From NCBI RefSeq assembly GCF_918698245.1, contig NZ_CAKKMS010000001.1, positions 62,001 to 126,000 of the forward strand: DNA of 64,000 bases, given 5' to 3'. Positions 36,069 to 43,735 of this stretch are shown piece by piece. The number at the start of each line of letters is the position of its first letter. Position 1 is the stretch's first letter. The notes below the pieces were generated by a model. It searched no databases, was not told the DNA's origin, and was given only the letters and a program-made list of their open reading frames with translations. The position numbers and the translations under genes were made by a program. This DNA is from Pedobacter sp. Bi126. GTDB taxonomy: Bacteria; Bacteroidota; Bacteroidia; Sphingobacteriales; Sphingobacteriaceae.

Positions 36069-36082
36069 CCTGCTCTGTCCTG
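36069..36082 (-). promoter_or_regulatory. Direct repeat CAGG-N6-CAGG, copy B
   Basis: On the minus strand CAGGACAGAGCAGG, with the same half-site and spacing as the repeat before the FAS1/SusCD operon. 104 bases before the GH105 ATG. Confidence 0.4.
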
Positions 36083-36162
36083 CTTTTTTAGTAAAGAAAT
36101 TATTACAGTATATATAGAGCCTGTTTAAATTTGACGCAATTATTTTTACTTATCTAATATTT

Positions 36163-36369
36163 TTGTCACACTGAGGGGTAATTTATTGTATAAAAATCAA
36201 TATTAATGACAGAAGAATTTAAAAAATTAAATCTCCTCAGATTATCGTCATTGCGAGAAGGCTTTTTCAGCCGACGAAGCAATCTTACAACTATCGCTAG
36301 TAGCGAGCGCTTTAAGATTGCTTCGTGCCTCGCAATGACGACCCTTCTTAAAAGATCTGTCAATGGTAG
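36163..36369. repeat. Composite inverted-repeat element, copy 3
   Basis: Left flank TTGTCA..CTGAGGGGTAATTTATTGTATAAAAATC, core 36245-36341 with arms as in copy 1, right flank AGATCTGTCAATGGTAG. The core is intact and closely similar to copy 1. The frame that can be read through it is incidental. Confidence 0.85.
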
Positions 36370-36725
36370 GGATAATTAATTGTTTAAAATCAATATGAGT
36401 GACGTACAATTGTTTTCTCTTGGTCTACGGCGCAGTCTTGCCTCGGCTCACCGCCGCCGAAGGGCTCTTTCTTTTTGGCATCAAAAGACCAGCGTAGCTA
36501 GCTTGAATGCCCTTGAAAACATAAAAGCTCATGAAAAAACAAAAAATGCCGGCTGAAAATTTTTCTTTCGAAGCGTGTACGTTGGCTTGGATAGTGCGGC
36601 CCGAAAAATTTGTTAGGCCGGATTTAAGTAGAACGGGGATACCGTACTATGGCCTAGCTGGATGGAAATGCGAAATTTGTTAAAATGTTGATTAATAATT
36701 ATTTGCAAAATAACGTCAATGGTAG
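36370..36725. repeat. Related element with same ends but a different core
   Basis: Directly after copy 3 the left flank appears again (GGATAATTAATTGTTTAAAATC..TGAC), then about 300 bases of unrelated core containing GAATGCCCTTGAAAAC and AAGCTCATGAAAAAAC. The right flank follows as CGTCAATGGTAG. No coding frame of note. This looks like a second cassette that uses the same borders. Confidence 0.6.
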
Positions 36726-36726
36726 T

Positions 36727-36770
36727 GGAGTCGATTGCTTTTAATATATCAAAAACGGGTCTTCGACTCC
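36727..36770. repeat. Short inverted repeat GGAGTCGA/TCGACTCC
   Basis: Perfect eight-base arms with a 28-base spacer, followed by GCTCAGACTGACA. The right half resembles dispersed Bacteroidota intergenic repeats. There is no terminator-like T-run. Confidence 0.6.
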
Positions 36771-36849
36771 GCTCAGACTGACATACTAATAATTTATAGG
36801 CTCATAAAATATAATATGTTTTGCGCATATTTTTTATGCTTTGGGTGTA

Positions 36850-37890
36850 TTAAACAGGCTGTACAGCTACAAGCTGCATTTCTTTTTCCTTTCCGCGGAG
36901 CTTAATTGCACCTAACATTTGCGTGGTATAATGATCTGTTAACTGTAGTTCTTCAATTAGCGCTATCGAAACCAGCATCTCCTGGTTAAACTCCTTGCAC
37001 ATATTCTGAATTCTTGAAGTGGTATTCAGTACATCTCCAGAATAGGTAATATCGCGTTTTATAATCCCCACTTCGCCTGCTATAATCTTTCCGCAATGAA
37101 TACCTGCTTTAAAAGCAGGTATTAAACCATACTTTCCAATGTACTTATCCCTCAGAAGTAACAGATGCGCTTTGATATCAAAAAAACAATTGATGCATTT
37201 ATTGTTTCTTAACCCTTCATCATACCGCCAGGCAATTACCACTTCATCACCCACATATTGGTATATTTCTCCCCTATTTTCTAAAATAGGATTGGTAATA
37301 TCGATAAAGATATCTTTTAATAATTCGTGGTATTTTTTATCTCCGAGGCTTTCGGCGATTGAGGTTGATGAATTTAAGTCGAGAAACATAAAGATCCTTG
37401 ATTCTTCTTTAGGTGTATTGTATTTTCCACTGATAATATCCCAGAAAATACCTTGCCCAAACTTACTGTTTATTTGCAGCAGCAACTGCGTTATGGAAAC
37501 CACAAAGGCCCACACCAATCCGTTTTTTAAAAATCTTTTAGAATCGCCCAATTCATAGAGGCTCAGTATCTCGTTTACAATCAAAATAACGCCTAAAAAC
37601 GATCCGGCAACAATTAAGAGGGTATAACCATAAGGCTTATCGTTATATTTTACATTTACAAAAAACACGAGTAAACTTCCTCCTAAAAGTGCACCAAACA
37701 AGCCAATAACTGCATTTAGTACAATTGAAGAAATTAAGGTATAGCCTGGTGCAGGCCCTAAAGAATTTCGGGTATGCAGCACAAGGTCTTCAAAAATGGC
37801 AATTACCATCCCAGCCATTACCCAAGCCAGAATAATGACCAATAACTGCTGAAGTTTTTGCTGTGTTTGCCGATTAATTTTTACTGACAT
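36850..37890 (-). CDS. Membrane-bound class III adenylate/guanylate cyclase
   Basis: A 346-residue protein. Four hydrophobic segments in the first 135 residues (for example LLVIILAWVMAGMVIAIF and LISSIVLNAVIGLFGALLGG) anchor it in the inner membrane. The C-terminal half is a class III cyclase domain: FMFLDLNSST with the first metal Asp, YQYVGDEVVIAW with the second, FKAGIHCGKIIAGEVG, and the transition-state Asn in DVLNTTSRI. It should make cAMP or cGMP as a dimer. No CRP-like gene or effector is adjacent. Likely monocistronic. The choice of nucleotide cannot be read safely from the sequence. Confidence 0.87.
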   Translation of the reverse strand: MSVKINRQTQQKLQQLLVIILAWVMAGMVIAIFEDLVLHTRNSLGPAPGYTLISSIVLNAVIGLFGALLGGSLLVFFVNVKYNDKPYGYTLLIVAGSFLGVILIVNEILSLYELGDSKRFLKNGLVWAFVVSITQLLLQINSKFGQGIFWDIISGKYNTPKEESRIFMFLDLNSSTSIAESLGDKKYHELLKDIFIDITNPILENRGEIYQYVGDEVVIAWRYDEGLRNNKCINCFFDIKAHLLLLRDKYIGKYGLIPAFKAGIHCGKIIAGEVGIIKRDITYSGDVLNTTSRIQNMCKEFNQEMLVSIALIEELQLTDHYTTQMLGAIKLRGKEKEMQLVAVQPV

Positions 37891-38220
37891 CGTGATTTCT
37901 ATTCAAAACGACTGATTCAATATACTTTAACTTTTACTAAAATAATGAATATAATCTTACATGTGCCCTAATAAACAATTGAAATAGCAATTACCTGCTA
38001 ATACGCATAAACTGTTCGCTGCCGCACAACTACTGTTCGGAAATGAACATGCTTAAACGGGTAATAAGCAAAAATAGCCCTTACAAAGCGATTAAGATGA
38101 CATTTGCTTTTTGGCACCTGCTTGGTTAACCACGAAACTGAATAATGTTGGTGCAAGCTGATTTTAAATAGTGCACCACCCATAAGCTTAATAAATTTTA
38201 ACATTTAAATAAAAAATACG
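37891..38220. other. Intergenic region upstream of cyclase and head-GIN genes
   Basis: 330 bases. A 68-codon minus-strand frame (37998-38204) has no recognisable domain or coding bias and is not called. No exact -7 box is seen for either neighbour. Confidence 0.45.
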
Positions 38221-38829
38221 ATGAAAACTTCAATTAAAACGCTAATCGTTATTGCATTAGCAGTAATTACCTTAACGGCTGCCCTTCCGAACAACTTAAA
38301 GGCTACAGAAAAAAACACGACGATGCTTTACAACATTCAAAACTTTAGAAAGATTGTGATAAAGGGAAATGTAGAAGTGATGTTGGTACAGCGGCCCGCG
38401 ATTGGAATATCTTTTGCAGATGATAACACCGGAAATGTGAAAGTTACCCAGCAGGGCGAGGTACTACGCATTACCAGCCTCGATAAAGAGAAGTGTAAAC
38501 TTGTTATTTATGTAAACGACATCTATCGCATTGAGGCTGATGAAAATGCTATAGCAAAAACAGAAACAAAGCTCAATACTAAATTTCTCCAGATCATTCT
38601 TAAGGGAAATGCCTTTGCCGATATCGATACCAGTAGTGAGGGCCTATATACTCAAATTCTCGACAATAGTACATTAAAACTCAAAGGCAATACCAATCGC
38701 CACACGCTGGTTATGGGCAAAGCACCAAATTTAACTATCGATCGTTTTGCTGCCACCCAAACAGATGTTAGCCAGGTAGAAACCACAACAGAAGAAATTG
38801 TTGCCCTTGTTCCGTCCTCAGTTCAATAA
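38221..38829 (+). CDS. Secreted head-GIN (DUF2807) protein
   Basis: A 202-residue protein with signal peptide TLIVIALAVITLTAALPNNLKA. The mature part begins with the head-GIN pattern IQNFRKIVIKGNVEVMLVQ and continues as repeated short beta strands (LQIILKGNAFADIDTSS, LKLKGNTNRHTLVM) of a right-handed parallel solenoid. It is common in Bacteroidota as a periplasmic or surface protein of unclear function. Start ATG at 38221 has the A-rich leader AAATAAAAAATACG. No operon partner. Confidence 0.8.
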   Translation: MKTSIKTLIVIALAVITLTAALPNNLKATEKNTTMLYNIQNFRKIVIKGNVEVMLVQRPAIGISFADDNTGNVKVTQQGEVLRITSLDKEKCKLVIYVNDIYRIEADENAIAKTETKLNTKFLQIILKGNAFADIDTSSEGLYTQILDNSTLKLKGNTNRHTLVMGKAPNLTIDRFAATQTDVSQVETTTEEIVALVPSSVQ

Positions 38830-38971
38830 ATGACAGGAGCTTGGAGCTTTAAATTAAATTATTCTGGCCAATAATTTTGCTTATTATACAAACAACCAAT
38901 AGAGACAGTTATTTTTTCTATTTTGCATTCAAAACAAAGCCTACCTCTAGACTAAATAACATCATTAGCAA

Positions 38972-39583
38972 ATGAAACTCTCTGAAAACTTGCAAAAACT
39001 ATTGCCATATGGTTACCTGTTCCTTGTGGTGATGGGAATACTAAAAGAAAGCATTTTTTACCATCAGATTGGTATAAACATTTTAAAGTACACCACAATT
39101 ATGGATGTATTGATCAGTCCGGTGGCAACACTAACATCTCATCCGGTAGTGTTGGTTGTTACAACAGGCTTTATTCTATTATCCTATGCCTATCCAACCT
39201 ACCTGGTAAGGCGTAGGAATAAAAAGTGGGCTCAACGTCTTTCTGGCCTAAAAAACCCTGAAACACTTAGTGAAGAGGAAGTAGAAAACCATTTTTCAAA
39301 ACTTTTCACTATTATTTTTGCTATCGGACTACTATCACTGTTTTTGGGGATTGGACTTGGACAAGGGAAAAACTTATCAAAACACATCCGCAATAACGAA
39401 CTCGAATACGACCGCAAGCTGAATTATTCGAACGGCGAATCTGAAGACATTTATTTGATCGCCACAAATAGTATTTATTATTTCTACCTATCCAAAGGAA
39501 ACAGATCAATTAAGGTTGCTCCAATTGGTGCCATAAAAAATTTAGAAATCCCACTAAAAGCTTCAATTAGTATTAAACAGTAG
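38972..39583 (+). CDS. Uncharacterised membrane protein
   Basis: A 203-residue protein with about three hydrophobic segments (YLFLVVMGILKESIFY, VVLVVTTGFILLSYAYPTYL, LFTIIFAIGLLSLFLGIGLGQG), a basic cytosolic loop RRRNKKWAQRL and a polar C-terminal domain with alternating beta strands. No domain is recognised. It stands alone on the plus strand. Function unknown. Confidence 0.75.
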   Translation: MKLSENLQKLLPYGYLFLVVMGILKESIFYHQIGINILKYTTIMDVLISPVATLTSHPVVLVVTTGFILLSYAYPTYLVRRRNKKWAQRLSGLKNPETLSEEEVENHFSKLFTIIFAIGLLSLFLGIGLGQGKNLSKHIRNNELEYDRKLNYSNGESEDIYLIATNSIYYFYLSKGNRSIKVAPIGAIKNLEIPLKASISIKQ

Positions 39584-39706
39584 TCTTATTTCTGAATAAA
39601 GTGTTCAGGTATTTTAATAGATAATACGAATGAAGAAATTATTGATTTGCTTAAAAAGGGAAAAGTTTTTAAGACAACCTTTTTCCCTTAGCTTATGCTA
39701 CCTTTT

Positions 39707-40048
39707 TCAAAGCTCTGATTGCTTCAGCATTCGCATTTTCCCTGCCAGCAATTCCAATACGGGCTGCGTTGCAATTAAATTAAAACTCCAGATATCATCC
39801 GTGATAAAAATAAAATTGCCCTCAAAACTGTAAATGTAATCTCCTCCTTCAATCCCAATCATCCAGTCTTCTTTTTTCAGGTCAGGATAGGTTTGTAAAA
39901 CCCTCATACAATATGCGCGAACCTCATCCTCATCTCTAAAATCATCCAAAAGAGGTAAAATACTGTTTTCTTTATTCAGGTTATATTCGCTCAACATTTC
40001 CTCAAACCTGTTTTCCATAGGCGCATCTATTTCAATTTTAGATTTCAC
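39707..40048 (-). CDS. Uncharacterised acidic protein
   Basis: A 113-residue soluble protein with many Asp/Glu residues: starts MKSKIEIDAPMENRFEEML and contains ILPLLDDFRDEDEV and IEGGDYIYSFEGNFIFITDD. No family is recognised. It begins two bases after the secreted HlyD-like protein (40051-40938), so it belongs to the same transcript. Its first ATG overlaps no other frame. An interaction with the upstream product is possible, but that protein is exported and this one is not. Confidence 0.65.
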   Translation of the reverse strand: MKSKIEIDAPMENRFEEMLSEYNLNKENSILPLLDDFRDEDEVRAYCMRVLQTYPDLKKEDWMIGIEGGDYIYSFEGNFIFITDDIWSFNLIATQPVLELLAGKMRMLKQSEL

Positions 40049-40050
40049 TT

Positions 40051-40938
40051 TTACGGCGCTGTAGCCACTTTAACTGTACAGCTCATCCCAGTTTTAAACT
40101 TATCTTCAGTTGCCGAGGGGATTTCTACACTAATCACAACAGGAAATCGCTCAATCATTTTTACAAATTTCCCAGTCGCGGTATTGGGAGAGATCAGGGC
40201 CGAGTTGTTTTTCAATCCGCCAATCTCTAATATTTTACCAGAAAGGCTGGTTTCTGGAAGATCATCTAAAACAACTTTAACAGACTGTCCCTTAAGCAGG
40301 TGTTGTTCCTGAACTGATCTAAAATTGGCCTTAACTAAAAATGTCTTGCTTCCATTTATCTCCTTGACGTCAAAAACTGCATCATCCGTATACTCAAAGT
40401 TTCCTGCCTTAGACGGAATAACCTTGCTGTTTAACAACACCTCTGACCATTGTTTAAGGAAATCTGCCGGAAACCTTGAGGTTATCATCGAAACGAAGAC
40501 AGTATGCCTGCAAGTTTTACCATCTATAATATAAACAAGAGTAGAAGTAGGTATTTGCTTGGATTTAATATTCTCGCTTTCAATACTGATCAGTTTATAA
40601 GGAAATGGGCCATCCTTCTTTTCTTTCAAGAACTTAATAATGGCGCCTTTTGTTTTTGATGGATCAAAGAAGGCATTAATACTATCGAAGCTTATGGTAT
40701 TTTTGGTGATATCTTCACTAAGTATCGTTACCATTTCTTGCCATTTTTCTTTAGCACCGCCCTTCAGGTTCCATTTTTGACGACGACGAGAGAAATCGGT
40801 CTGGGTTGAGGATAGTTTTTCGTCAAGCTCCCGTTCTTCACCTTTAGGCCAGTTCATTTCGAGATCTTCACGATTAGATTGGGCTTTGGCCAATCCGAAA
40901 GTAAGTAGTAAGCCAATTAAAACAACAATGTTTTTCAT
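40051..40938 (-). CDS. Secreted protein with HlyD/EmrA-like C-terminal domain
   Basis: A 295-residue protein. Signal peptide MKNIVVLIGLLLTFGLAKA is followed by an unrecognised N-terminal domain (about 20-190). The C-terminal 95 residues (VKANFRSVQEQHLLKGQSVK, then LSGKILEI, TGKFVKMIERFPVVISVEI, FKTGMSCTVKV) match the last beta domain of EmrA/HlyD membrane-fusion proteins, including the GxxVKxxxRxPV stretch. The coiled-coil hairpin, the lipoyl domain and the membrane anchor of such adaptors are missing. No efflux pump gene is near. It could be a degenerate adaptor or a new use of that module. Confidence 0.6.
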   Translation of the reverse strand: MKNIVVLIGLLLTFGLAKAQSNREDLEMNWPKGEERELDEKLSSTQTDFSRRRQKWNLKGGAKEKWQEMVTILSEDITKNTISFDSINAFFDPSKTKGAIIKFLKEKKDGPFPYKLISIESENIKSKQIPTSTLVYIIDGKTCRHTVFVSMITSRFPADFLKQWSEVLLNSKVIPSKAGNFEYTDDAVFDVKEINGSKTFLVKANFRSVQEQHLLKGQSVKVVLDDLPETSLSGKILEIGGLKNNSALISPNTATGKFVKMIERFPVVISVEIPSATEDKFKTGMSCTVKVATAP

Positions 40939-41031
40939 TTATTCATCATAGTAGGTAGAATTAAAGGTAAGAATTTAAGTAAAATAAAATCATCAAAGCT
41001 ACATTGCTTTAAAATCCAAAATCTGTTAAAA

Positions 41032-41063
41032 CAAAAAAGCAGCTCTTTTTTAGAACTGCTTTT
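41032..41063 (-). terminator. Intrinsic terminator of ABC-F gene
   Basis: Stem AGCAGTTCT/AGAGCTGCT (one mismatch) followed on the minus strand by TTTTTTG, about 30 bases after the stop codon. Confidence 0.75.
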
Positions 41064-41087
41064 AAAAATTTAGTATTGGAAATACGT

Positions 41088-42722
41088 TTAACTTTGCTCT
41101 ATTTCCTTCAGGCTATTCATTTTCTTATAAGCTAAGAATCCTTTAATATCTTCAAAGTGTTCACGAACACGTTTATTGCCAAATTCAAATACTTTCTGAA
41201 CTAATCCATCTAAGAAATCACGGTCATGCGATACCAAAATCAAAGTACCATCAAAATCTTTCAACGCGTCTTTAATAATATCTTTGGTTTTCATATCCAA
41301 ATGGTTGGTAGGCTCATCCAGGATCAATACATTTACGGGTTCTAACAACAATTTAATCATGGCCAAACGGGTTTTCTCACCACCAGAAAGTACCTTAACC
41401 TTTTTTGTGGTATCATCGCCACTGAACATAAAGGCGCCTAAAAGGTCTTTGATTTTTATTGAGCCGTCGCTTAATGGAATTTGATCAATGGTTTCGAATA
41501 CCGTTAGGTTTTCATCCAGCAATGCAGCCTGATTTTGCGCAAAATAGCCAATCTTAGCATTGTGCCCTACTTTTAAACCACCTTCAAAATCAATCTCACC
41601 CATAATGGCTTTAATCATAGTCGATTTACCTTCGCCGTTTTTACCAACAAAAGCCACTTTTTCTCCTCGTTCGATCACCATAGATGCTTTTTCAAAAACA
41701 ACATGATCGCCGTAAGTTTTAGTCAACTCTTCGACCATTACCGGGTACTGACCTGAACGTGGTGATGGAGGAAACTTTAATCGTAATGCCGAAGTATCCA
41801 CTTCATCGATCTCGATTACTTCTAGTTTCTCCAGCATTTTTACACGCGATTGTACCTGTAAGGTTTTAGAATAGGTTCCCCTAAAGCGATCGATAAATTC
41901 CTGGTTGTCGGCAATAAAACGTTGTTGTTCTTCGTAGGCTTTCAATTGGTGTACACGGCGCTCGGCACGCAGTTGGAGGTAATGGGTGTATTTGGCTTTA
42001 TAATCGTATATCCTGCCCATGGTTACCTCAATAGTACGGTTGGTAATATTATCTACAAAGGTACGATCGTGGGAGATTACCATCACCGCCTTTGCCGAAT
42101 TGATCAGAAAATCTTCCAGCCATTGAATACTTTCGATATCCATGTGATTGGTAGGCTCATCCAGTAAAATAAGATCAGGTTTCTTTAATAAAATTTTGGC
42201 CAATTCGATACGCATGCGCCATCCGCCAGAAAATTCAGAAGTTTGGCGGGTAAAGTCTTTACGCTCGAAACCCAAACCTTTTAACACTTTCTCTACTTCT
42301 GCATCGTAATTGGTTTCTTCAATCGAATAAAATTGCTCACTTAGCTCCGATACCCGCTCAATAAGCTTCATATAGTCGTCACTTTCGTAATCGGTACGGA
42401 TAGTAAGTTGTTCATTCAGCTCATCAAGTTCTTTTTGCATCTGGTTTACCTCGGCAAAAGCTTTCATAGTCTCCTCAAAAACAGTAACATTGTCATGAGT
42501 GAGCAAATGTTGTGGCAAATACGCAATCACAGCTTCTTTCGGGCCTGTTACGCTACCAGAAGTAGGTTTAGCTACATCTGCAATGATTTTTAAAATGGTC
42601 GACTTGCCCGCACCATTTTTACCCATTAAGGCGATTTTATCGTTCTCGTTTATCGAAAAGGTTACATCGCTAAAAAGGGTGGTTCCGCCAAATGAAACGG
42701 AGATGTTATTTACATTAATCAC
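41088..42722 (-). CDS. ABC-F family ATPase (EttA/YheS/Uup type)
   Basis: A 544-residue cytosolic protein with two complete ABC modules and no membrane domain. Module 1: Walker A GKNGAGKST, signature SGGWRMRIELAK, Walker B LILLDEPTNHMD. Module 2: Walker A GKNGEGKST, signature LSGGEKTRLAM, Walker B LILDEPTNHLD. The linker between them (about 230-320) is rich in Arg/Gln/Glu, as in ribosome-binding ABC-F factors. Both catalytic Glu are present. Such proteins act on the ribosomal E-site in translation control or antibiotic protection; which subgroup is not clear. A -7 box TATCTTTG lies 24 bases before the ATG. Confidence 0.92.
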   Translation of the reverse strand: MINVNNISVSFGGTTLFSDVTFSINENDKIALMGKNGAGKSTILKIIADVAKPTSGSVTGPKEAVIAYLPQHLLTHDNVTVFEETMKAFAEVNQMQKELDELNEQLTIRTDYESDDYMKLIERVSELSEQFYSIEETNYDAEVEKVLKGLGFERKDFTRQTSEFSGGWRMRIELAKILLKKPDLILLDEPTNHMDIESIQWLEDFLINSAKAVMVISHDRTFVDNITNRTIEVTMGRIYDYKAKYTHYLQLRAERRVHQLKAYEEQQRFIADNQEFIDRFRGTYSKTLQVQSRVKMLEKLEVIEIDEVDTSALRLKFPPSPRSGQYPVMVEELTKTYGDHVVFEKASMVIERGEKVAFVGKNGEGKSTMIKAIMGEIDFEGGLKVGHNAKIGYFAQNQAALLDENLTVFETIDQIPLSDGSIKIKDLLGAFMFSGDDTTKKVKVLSGGEKTRLAMIKLLLEPVNVLILDEPTNHLDMKTKDIIKDALKDFDGTLILVSHDRDFLDGLVQKVFEFGNKRVREHFEDIKGFLAYKKMNSLKEIEQS

Positions 42723-42745
42723 GATTGGGAATATTAAATTCGCGG

Positions 42746-42753
42746 CAAAGATA
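42746..42753 (-). promoter_or_regulatory. -7 box TATCTTTG before ABC-F gene
   Basis: Exact TAnnTTTG match on the minus strand, 24 bases upstream of the start codon. Confidence 0.55.
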
Positions 42754-42798
42754 AAGGAAAGCGGTTAAATTATCGTGAGAATTTTAAGACATAAAAGA

Positions 42799-42830
42799 AG
42801 GATCTCTTGAACAATTATCCAAGAGATCCT
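42799..42830. terminator. Intrinsic terminator of SusC-SusD-EEP operon
   Basis: Stem AGGATCTCTT/AAGAGATCCT, 12-base loop, with TTTTT on the plus strand and CTTCTTTT on the minus strand. About 40 bases past the EEP stop. Confidence 0.75.
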
Positions 42831-42871
42831 TTTTACATTATTAGGCCGCAGCGCAGCCGCAAATAAGTTTA

Positions 42872-43711
42872 CTATTTCAGCTCAATCTCGGCCAATACCG
42901 GAAAATGATCTGAAGGGAATTTACCAAAATAGGTATCAGTCAAAATACCCCACCTGGTTGCTGTAAATTGTTTACTCATAAAAATATGATCAATTACAGT
43001 TTGCCCACGTGGCGTACGGAAGCCATTTGAAGATGAGTTATTGGCATACGGAAACTTAACTTTTGAATGTGTATCTGATAAAACACCTGAAGTTGCGATG
43101 CTTTGATACCATTCGCTGTCTCTTCCCCCATTTAAATCGCCAGTTAACAATGTTGGTGTAGTGCCGGCAATTTCAGCAATCTTTTTTAATATCAGTTTAC
43201 TGCTCTCTTTGCGGGCAATAACCCCTTGGTGATCGTAATGCACATTAAAGGTGTAAAACTTCTTTTTGGTTTTCACATCTTCGAGGAACACCCACGAGCA
43301 AATTCTATTGCAACACGTGGCGTCCCATCCTTTCCCCGGTTGATCAGGAGTTTCAGATAACCAGAAGTCGCCACTTTTAAGTAGTTTAAAACGGTCTTTA
43401 CGGTAAAAAATAGCAGAATGCTCCCCGCCATCCTTGCCATCATCTCTTCCTTTGCCATATCGTGCATATTCTGGAAGTGCATTAGAGATATCATCCAACT
43501 GGTTCTTTAAACCTTCCTGAATTCCAAGTACATCGAACTTATGAAAGCGGATAAGGTTGGAAACAATAGGTGCCCTGTTTACCCATAGGTTGCCTGAATC
43601 GGAAGGATTATCATAACGGATATTAAAGGTACCAATGGTAATTTGCTGCGCCTTCACCATCAATGTTGTAAAGGATAACAAGGTTGCAGGTAATAATAAT
43701 TTTATTTTCAT
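42872..43711 (-). CDS. Secreted endonuclease/exonuclease/phosphatase-family protein
   Basis: A 279-residue protein with signal peptide LLPATLLSFTTLMVKAQ and the EEP fold: GTFNIRYDNP, LGIQEG (metal Glu), TFNVHYDHQG, LTGDLNGGRDSEWY (Asp/Asn) and SDHFPVLAEI (catalytic Asp-His). Family members hydrolyse phosphodiesters in nucleic acids, lipids or glycans. Being the third gene after a SusC-SusD pair (gap 24 bases), it probably acts in the periplasm or outside on the ligand imported by that pair. Substrate unknown; extracellular DNA or a phosphodiester-linked glycan are candidates. Confidence 0.85.
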   Translation of the reverse strand: MKIKLLLPATLLSFTTLMVKAQQITIGTFNIRYDNPSDSGNLWVNRAPIVSNLIRFHKFDVLGIQEGLKNQLDDISNALPEYARYGKGRDDGKDGGEHSAIFYRKDRFKLLKSGDFWLSETPDQPGKGWDATCCNRICSWVFLEDVKTKKKFYTFNVHYDHQGVIARKESSKLILKKIAEIAGTTPTLLTGDLNGGRDSEWYQSIATSGVLSDTHSKVKFPYANNSSSNGFRTPRGQTVIDHIFMSKQFTATRWGILTDTYFGKFPSDHFPVLAEIELK

Positions 43712-43735
43712 CTTTATTTATCTGTAAATCAGTAA

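Noticed and set aside
36166..36363. 65-codon frame inside repeat copy 3
   Set aside because: It lies wholly in the inverted repeat, and copies 1 and 2 do not preserve it.
37998..38204. 68-codon minus-strand frame between cyclase and head-GIN gene
   Set aside because: No recognisable domain, signal or promoter box; composition looks random. A real small gene cannot be fully excluded.
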